Below the pieces are notes generated by a model. The model was not told the DNA's origin and made no database searches. It was given only the letters and a program-made list of their open reading frames with translations. From NCBI GenBank assembly GCA_029862285.1, contig JAOTXR010000040.1:1-10045 (forward strand): a DNA stretch of 10,045 nt, written 5' to 3'. Shown piece by piece: positions 6,598 to 10,045 of this stretch. Position numbers and translations under genes: made by a program. Positions within the stretch are counted from its first letter, which is position 1; every line of letters begins with the position of its first letter. This DNA comes from Gammaproteobacteria bacterium. Lineage in GTDB: Bacteria; Pseudomonadota; Gammaproteobacteria; Steroidobacterales; JABDKV01.

Positions 6598-7647
6598 CTA
6601 GTCACTGTCGTCTTCGTCGAATAACGGCATGCTCGACGTGGCATGACGCGGCTTGAGCCCGAAATGCCGATACGCGTTCGGTGTCGCGACACGACCACGC
6701 GCTGTCCGCATGATGAAACCCTGCTGGATGAGAAAGGGCTCCAGCACGTCTTCGATCGTGCCGCGCTCTTCGCCGACTGCCGCCGACAGGCTATCCACCC
6801 CCACCGGGCCACCATCAAATTTCTCGATTATTGCCAGCAGCAATTTTCGATCCATGGGGTCAAAACCAAACCCGTCGACATCGAGCAGTTCCAGCGCTTC
6901 GCGCGCAACCTGGCTATTAACATCGCCAGCGGCCTTGACCTGCGCGTAATCCCGCACCCGTCGCAACAAACGGTTGGCGATACGCGGGGTCCCACGCGAA
7001 CGCGAGGCGATTTCGTTCGCACCGCTCGCGTCGACATTCAGATCGAGAATCTTCGCCGAGCGTTTGACAATCTGTACGAGTTCTTCAGCGGAATAGAATT
7101 CCAGGCGCTGCACGATGCCAAATCGATCGCGCAATGGCGAAGTCAGCAGGCCCGCACGAGTGGTTGCACCGACCAGGGTAAACGGTGGCAGGTCCAGCTT
7201 GATTGAACGCGCGCCCGGCCCCTCGCCGATCATAATGTCGAGCTGATAATCCTCCATGGCCGGATACAGCACTTCCTCCACGACCGGACTCAGCCGGTGT
7301 ATCTCGTCGACGAATAACACATCGCGCGGCTCCAGGTTGGTCAACAAAGCCGCAAGGTCACCGGCTTTCTCCAGCACCGGACCGGAGGTTTGACGCAGAT
7401 TAACTCCCAGCTCGTTCGCGACAATATGCGCCAGCGTGGTTTTACCGAGCCCGGGCGGACCAAAAATGAGCACATGATCGAGTGCATCGCCGCGTTGATC
7501 CGCGGCGGTGACAAAAATCCGCATCTGGCGTTTGACGGCTTCCTGGCCAACGTAGTCGTCGAGCACTCGTGGGCGGATCGCCCGATCGAGCGCCTCGTCC
7601 TCGTTGTTGCCATGGGCGGTGACCAGTCTGTCGTGCTCCAGGCTCAT
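6598..7647 (-). CDS. ruvB: Holliday junction branch-migration ATPase RuvB
   Basis: RuvB is the AAA+ hexameric motor that drives branch migration of Holliday junctions together with RuvA. The 349-residue product has the standard N-terminus ([16 protein letters not shown]). Walker A is GPPGLGKTT at 63-71 and Walker B is VLFVDE at 110-115, followed by IHRL. The sensor-1 region reads [20 protein letters not shown]. The C-terminal winged-helix domain includes [30 protein letters not shown] and a late [13 protein letters not shown]. The ATG at 7647 overlaps the ruvA stop by 4 nt (ATGA) and has GGAG 5 nt upstream. An acidic tail (FDEDDSD) ends the protein. All catalytic motifs are intact and the length is normal. 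Confidence 0.98.
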   Translation of the reverse strand: MSLEHDRLVTAHGNNEDEALDRAIRPRVLDDYVGQEAVKRQMRIFVTAADQRGDALDHVLIFGPPGLGKTTLAHIVANELGVNLRQTSGPVLEKAGDLAALLTNLEPRDVLFVDEIHRLSPVVEEVLYPAMEDYQLDIMIGEGPGARSIKLDLPPFTLVGATTRAGLLTSPLRDRFGIVQRLEFYSAEELVQIVKRSAKILDLNVDASGANEIASRSRGTPRIANRLLRRVRDYAQVKAAGDVNSQVAREALELLDVDGFGFDPMDRKLLLAIIEKFDGGPVGVDSLSAAVGEERGTIEDVLEPFLIQQGFIMRTARGRVATPNAYRHFGLKPRHATSSMPLFDEDDSD

Positions 7648-8240
7648 CGGCTCTCCGCAGTCTGTGCCTGCAATGCAAGACGAATGATATCTTCGGCACT
7701 GCGATCGGCGCTCTCAATGTCTTGCAGCATACGTGCCACTTCCGGCGCCCGATAGCCCAGCGCAATCAGTGCGCTGTACGCCTCCTGCTGTGCGTCCGCT
7801 GCCCCTGATTCGGTCCGGGACGCGCCGCCAGCAGGCAATTCACCAATACGGTCTTTCATTTCCACGATCAGGCGTTCGGCGGTCTTTTTGCCCACACCGG
7901 GAATCTTGATCAGGGTGCCCGAGTCATTACGCTGTATGCACGCGGCAAAATCTTCGGCACTCATGCCGGACAGGATCGACAGCGCCATACGCCCGCCGAC
8001 ACCGGAAATCCGAATAAGTGCACGGAATAACGCGCGCTCGTTCAGCGAAGCAAAACCGTAAAGCTCACGTGCGTCCTCGCGCACGATCAGGTGCGTGTAG
8101 AGAAACAAGTCGGCACCGGTATCGGGTAACTGATAAAAGGTCGACATCGGTGACTGCACCTCGTAACCGATACCGGCGACCTCGACAATCAGTGATGGCG
8201 GTTGTTTCAACGTCAGTTTGCCACGCACCGAACCGATCAT
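7644..8240 (-). CDS. ruvA: Holliday junction DNA-binding protein RuvA
   Basis: RuvA binds four-way junctions as a tetramer and loads RuvB rings. The product is 198 residues from the ATG at 8240. The N-terminal OB-fold starts with the near-invariant MIGSVRGKL and includes VAGIGYEV and [16 protein letters not shown]. Tandem helix-hairpin-helix motifs follow in [16 protein letters not shown] and [20 protein letters not shown] flexible acidic linker then leads to domain III ([22 protein letters not shown]), which contacts RuvB. The frame is open upstream, but this ATG gives the family N-terminus and has GAGG 7 nt upstream, so the extension is rejected. The start overlaps the ruvC TGA by 4 nt (ATGA), and the stop overlaps the ruvB ATG in the same way. 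The three ruv genes are therefore probably translated in a coupled series. Confidence 0.98.
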   Translation of the reverse strand: MIGSVRGKLTLKQPPSLIVEVAGIGYEVQSPMSTFYQLPDTGADLFLYTHLIVREDARELYGFASLNERALFRALIRISGVGGRMALSILSGMSAEDFAACIQRNDSGTLIKIPGVGKKTAERLIVEMKDRIGELPAGGASRTESGAADAQQEAYSALIALGYRAPEVARMLQDIESADRSAEDIIRLALQAQTAESR

Positions 8241-8764
8241 GTCGCTACCTCGCTCCGGCCGGCGAGGATTGCGGCAGCGCGGCGGGAATTCGCATGGCAA
8301 ACGGCGATGGCAAGCGCATCAGACGCGTCGCTTTGCAACTCACCACTGAGATTCAGCAAGCGTCGCACCATGTGCTGCACCTGCTCTTTGTCGGCGGCAC
8401 CGTAACCGGCAACCGCCTGTTTGACTTCACGCGCACTGTACTCCGCGAGTTGTGGCCGCTGCACGGCCTGGTCTGCGAACACCGCGCACATCGCTGCGGC
8501 GCGTGCATGGCCCAGCTTGAGCGCGCTGTCGGCGTTACGATGCATGAATACCCGCTCCAGACACACCTCGCCCGGTGTATGCTCGCCAATCAAACGGGAC
8601 ACACTGACGTATATCTCTTCCAGACGTTCGTTGAAAGGCAGCTTTCCCGTTCGGATGCAGCCGCTTGCGACGTACCGGAATCGATCGCCATTGACTTCAA
8701 TAACGCCAAACCCGGTAATCCGTGAACCGGGATCGATACCCATTATTGTGAGTGTGGATTTCAC
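8237..8764 (-). CDS. ruvC: Crossover junction endodeoxyribonuclease RuvC
   Basis: RuvC is the dimeric resolvase that cuts Holliday junctions symmetrically. The 175-residue product shows the RNase H-like fold signature IMGIDPGSRITGFGVI with catalytic Asp11. The second acidic residue is Glu70 in CLERVFM. The last two are the aspartates at about 146 and 149 in SDASDALAIAVCHA. The conserved NADSALKLGHARA and DKEQVQHMVRRLL regions are present. The start is GTG at 8764, directly after the yebC TAG. An ATG at codon 8 would remove part of the first beta-strand before the catalytic aspartate, so GTG is preferred. A weak GAG element lies 5 nt upstream. The stop overlaps ruvA. In E. coli ruvC is likewise adjacent to yebC. 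Confidence 0.97.
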   Translation of the reverse strand: MKSTLTIMGIDPGSRITGFGVIEVNGDRFRYVASGCIRTGKLPFNERLEEIYVSVSRLIGEHTPGEVCLERVFMHRNADSALKLGHARAAAMCAVFADQAVQRPQLAEYSAREVKQAVAGYGAADKEQVQHMVRRLLNLSGELQSDASDALAIAVCHANSRRAAAILAGRSEVAT

Positions 8765-9514
8765 CTAGCTCGCAAGTGACGCGAGAATGTCATCCGGGAT
8801 TTCCGCGTTGGAATATACATTTTGTACGTCATCGAGATCTTCCAGCATCTCAAGCAGCTTTATCATGGAACTTGCACCACCTTCATCGAGCGCCGCCTGA
8901 GTCGACGCCAGCATGGTGACTTCTGCATTTTCGGGCGCCAGGCTGGCAGTATTCATTGCGTCGCGCACCTGTGCGAAATCCACCGGATCGGTCAGCACAT
9001 CCACCGAACCGTCATCATTGCTGATGACATCCTCGGCATTGGCCTCGAGCGCAACCTCCATCACCTGATCCTCATTGATACCGATGGGATAGCTCAAGAG
9101 CCCTACCTGGCGAAACAGATAGGCAACCGAGCCATCGGCACCGAGGTTGCCACCAAATTTGCTAAACGCATGGCGCACTTCGGCGACCGTACGGTTGCGG
9201 TTGTCGGTCAGGCAATCGACCATTACCGCGACGCCGCCGGGGCCATATCCTTCGTAGCGCACTTCTTCATAGTCGGCGCCCTCCAGTTTACCCGCGCCCC
9301 GCTTGATGGCGCGCTCGATATTGTCCTTGGGCATGCTTTGCGCTTTGGCCTTGTCCACCGCAATGCGTAAGCGCGGGTTGGCTTCGAGATCCGGCCCGCC
9401 AATGCGTGCGGCCGTCGTTACCTCCCGGATCAGCTTGGTAAAGAGCTTGCCCCGTTTTTTATCCTGCGCTCCCTTGCGATGCTGGATATTTGCCCATTTG
9501 CTGTGACCTGCCAT
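8765..9514 (-). CDS. yebC: YebC/PmpR/TACO1-family protein
   Basis: The 249-residue product is a full-length member of the YebC family. It starts with the family signature [20 protein letters not shown] and contains [56 protein letters not shown] and [15 protein letters not shown]. Members have been described as DNA-binding transcription regulators (PmpR in Pseudomonas). More recently they were described as ribosome-associated factors that help translation through proline-rich stretches, like mitochondrial TACO1; the sequence alone does not decide between these roles. The ATG at 9514 has GGAG 11 nt upstream and lies 5 nt after the stop of the preceding YfaZ-like gene. The TAG stop is immediately followed by the ruvC GTG. 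The adjacency to ruvC is widely conserved. Confidence 0.96.
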   Translation of the reverse strand: MAGHSKWANIQHRKGAQDKKRGKLFTKLIREVTTAARIGGPDLEANPRLRIAVDKAKAQSMPKDNIERAIKRGAGKLEGADYEEVRYEGYGPGGVAVMVDCLTDNRNRTVAEVRHAFSKFGGNLGADGSVAYLFRQVGLLSYPIGINEDQVMEVALEANAEDVISNDDGSVDVLTDPVDFAQVRDAMNTASLAPENAEVTMLASTQAALDEGGASSMIKLLEMLEDLDDVQNVYSNAEIPDDILASLAS

Positions 9515-9519
9515 GGCGC

Positions 9520-10045
9520 TTAGAACTCCAGCCGAATACCAACGTGCAGGCCGTTGTCGAACTTGGCGTCTATGCCGTCGAAACCGGCTTTGATATACCG
9601 CACGCCCAGGTACAAGTCGGCCTCGCGAATGACGCTGTAGGTCACTCGTCCGGCAACTTCGATCAAATCATTGCTGTCGCCGAACGCCAGCACATCCGGC
9701 GCGTAATAGCCGTGCGCGGAAAAACCGATTCGGTCGTAACCGGCCAGTTTCAGACGAAAGAAACCACCGATACCCAGTGCGAAACCGTCCTGATTCAAAC
9801 TGGCACCCATGCCGCCCGGCGCGAACTCCGGATCCATCGCATACAGCCGGCCTCCGATAGCAGCGGTAACCGACTGCTGGCCACCACCGGCCTCGCCGAT
9901 ACGCCCGAGCGACAGCGATAGCAGATCGCCGCGGTCCTGGTGATGCAGCCATCCGGCGTCGATTTCGAGCTTCTCATCGTAGATGGCCCGGGCAAAAGTG
10001 AGTCGGGCAGCATCGTCGTTGAGATTGAGATCGAGAGAATCGGAG
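9520..10045 (-). CDS. YfaZ-like outer-membrane protein (3' part, 5' end outside window)
   Basis: An open frame enters from the right edge and ends at TAA (9522-9520); 174 residues are visible and no start is seen. The visible part begins [18 protein letters not shown] and alternates polar and hydrophobic residues in beta-strand fashion, with Gly-rich turns ([41 protein letters not shown]). It ends in [10 protein letters not shown], with the terminal Phe typical of outer-membrane beta-barrel proteins recognised by BamA. The overall pattern resembles the YfaZ family, whose function is unknown. I base this on recalled family character, not an alignment. The signal peptide, if any, lies outside the window. 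It is 5 nt from yebC and probably co-transcribed with it. In Pseudomonas the gene in this place is aspS, so its presence is a local difference. Another small barrel family remains possible. Confidence 0.62.
   Translation of the reverse strand, partial: SDSLDLNLNDDAARLTFARAIYDEKLEIDAGWLHHQDRGDLLSLSLGRIGEAGGGQQSVTAAIGGRLYAMDPEFAPGGMGASLNQDGFALGIGGFFRLKLAGYDRIGFSAHGYYAPDVLAFGDSNDLIEVAGRVTYSVIREADLYLGVRYIKAGFDGIDAKFDNGLHVGIRLEF

Noticed and set aside
6588..6818. N-terminal extension of the ybgC frame of 77 codons.
   Set aside because: It overlaps ruvB out of frame and has no family similarity. YbgC proteins start at the ATG at 6587.
8241..8300. N-terminal extension of ruvA by 20 residues.
   Set aside because: RuvA proteins begin with the M-I-G-x-x-x-G-x-L motif, which starts at the ATG at 8240 with a GAGG site upstream.
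1..10045. Search for a mobile element, CRISPR array, toxin-antitoxin pair, defence system or other undescribed module.
   Set aside because: The window is filled almost completely by conserved housekeeping genes in a known order. There are no direct repeat arrays, transposase or integrase motifs, or unexplained stretches above 65 bp.

Overview
The window is a conserved chromosomal housekeeping block from a gammaproteobacterium, fairly GC-rich by eye. Every gene I support lies on the minus strand, so the region reads from high to low coordinates. The order is: 3' part of a YfaZ-like outer-membrane protein gene, yebC, ruvC, ruvA, ruvB, ybgC, tolQ, tolR, tolA, tolB, pal, cpoB (ybgF), queE, queC, then a tRNA-Lys(UUU). 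From memory, the block yebC-ruvCAB-ybgC-tolQRAB-pal-cpoB-queE-queC-tRNA-Lys matches Pseudomonas synteny. E. coli also has tRNA-Lys genes after cpoB but lacks queE-queC there. I therefore infer Gammaproteobacteria, but I do not name a genus.

Region by region: 9520-10045 is the outer-membrane protein and runs off the right edge. 8765-9514 is the YebC/TACO1-family protein. 6598-8764 holds the Holliday-junction machinery: RuvC resolvase, RuvA junction-binding protein and RuvB motor. 1574-6587 is the Tol-Pal envelope system with the YbgC thioesterase in front and CpoB behind. 198-1549 holds two enzymes of the 7-deazaguanine (queuosine) pathway. 57-132 is tRNA-Lys, with its own likely sigma70 promoter in the short gap after queC.

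The genes are packed very tightly. From the YfaZ-like gene to queC no intergenic gap exceeds 27 nt. Many junctions are stop/start overlaps (ATGA, GTGA, TTGA, TGATG), which suggests strong translational coupling and possibly one long transcript. Five genes (ruvC, tolA, tolB, cpoB, queE) appear to start at GTG or TTG.

Functionally, TolQ-TolR form the proton-driven inner-membrane motor that energises TolA. TolA reaches the OM lipoprotein Pal through TolB, constricting the envelope at division, and CpoB ties this to peptidoglycan synthesis. I found no mobile element, CRISPR array, phage gene or undescribed system. The points most worth a second look are a lipobox in CpoB, the YfaZ-like gene directly before yebC, the run of non-ATG coupled starts, and a mismatch in the tRNA anticodon stem.
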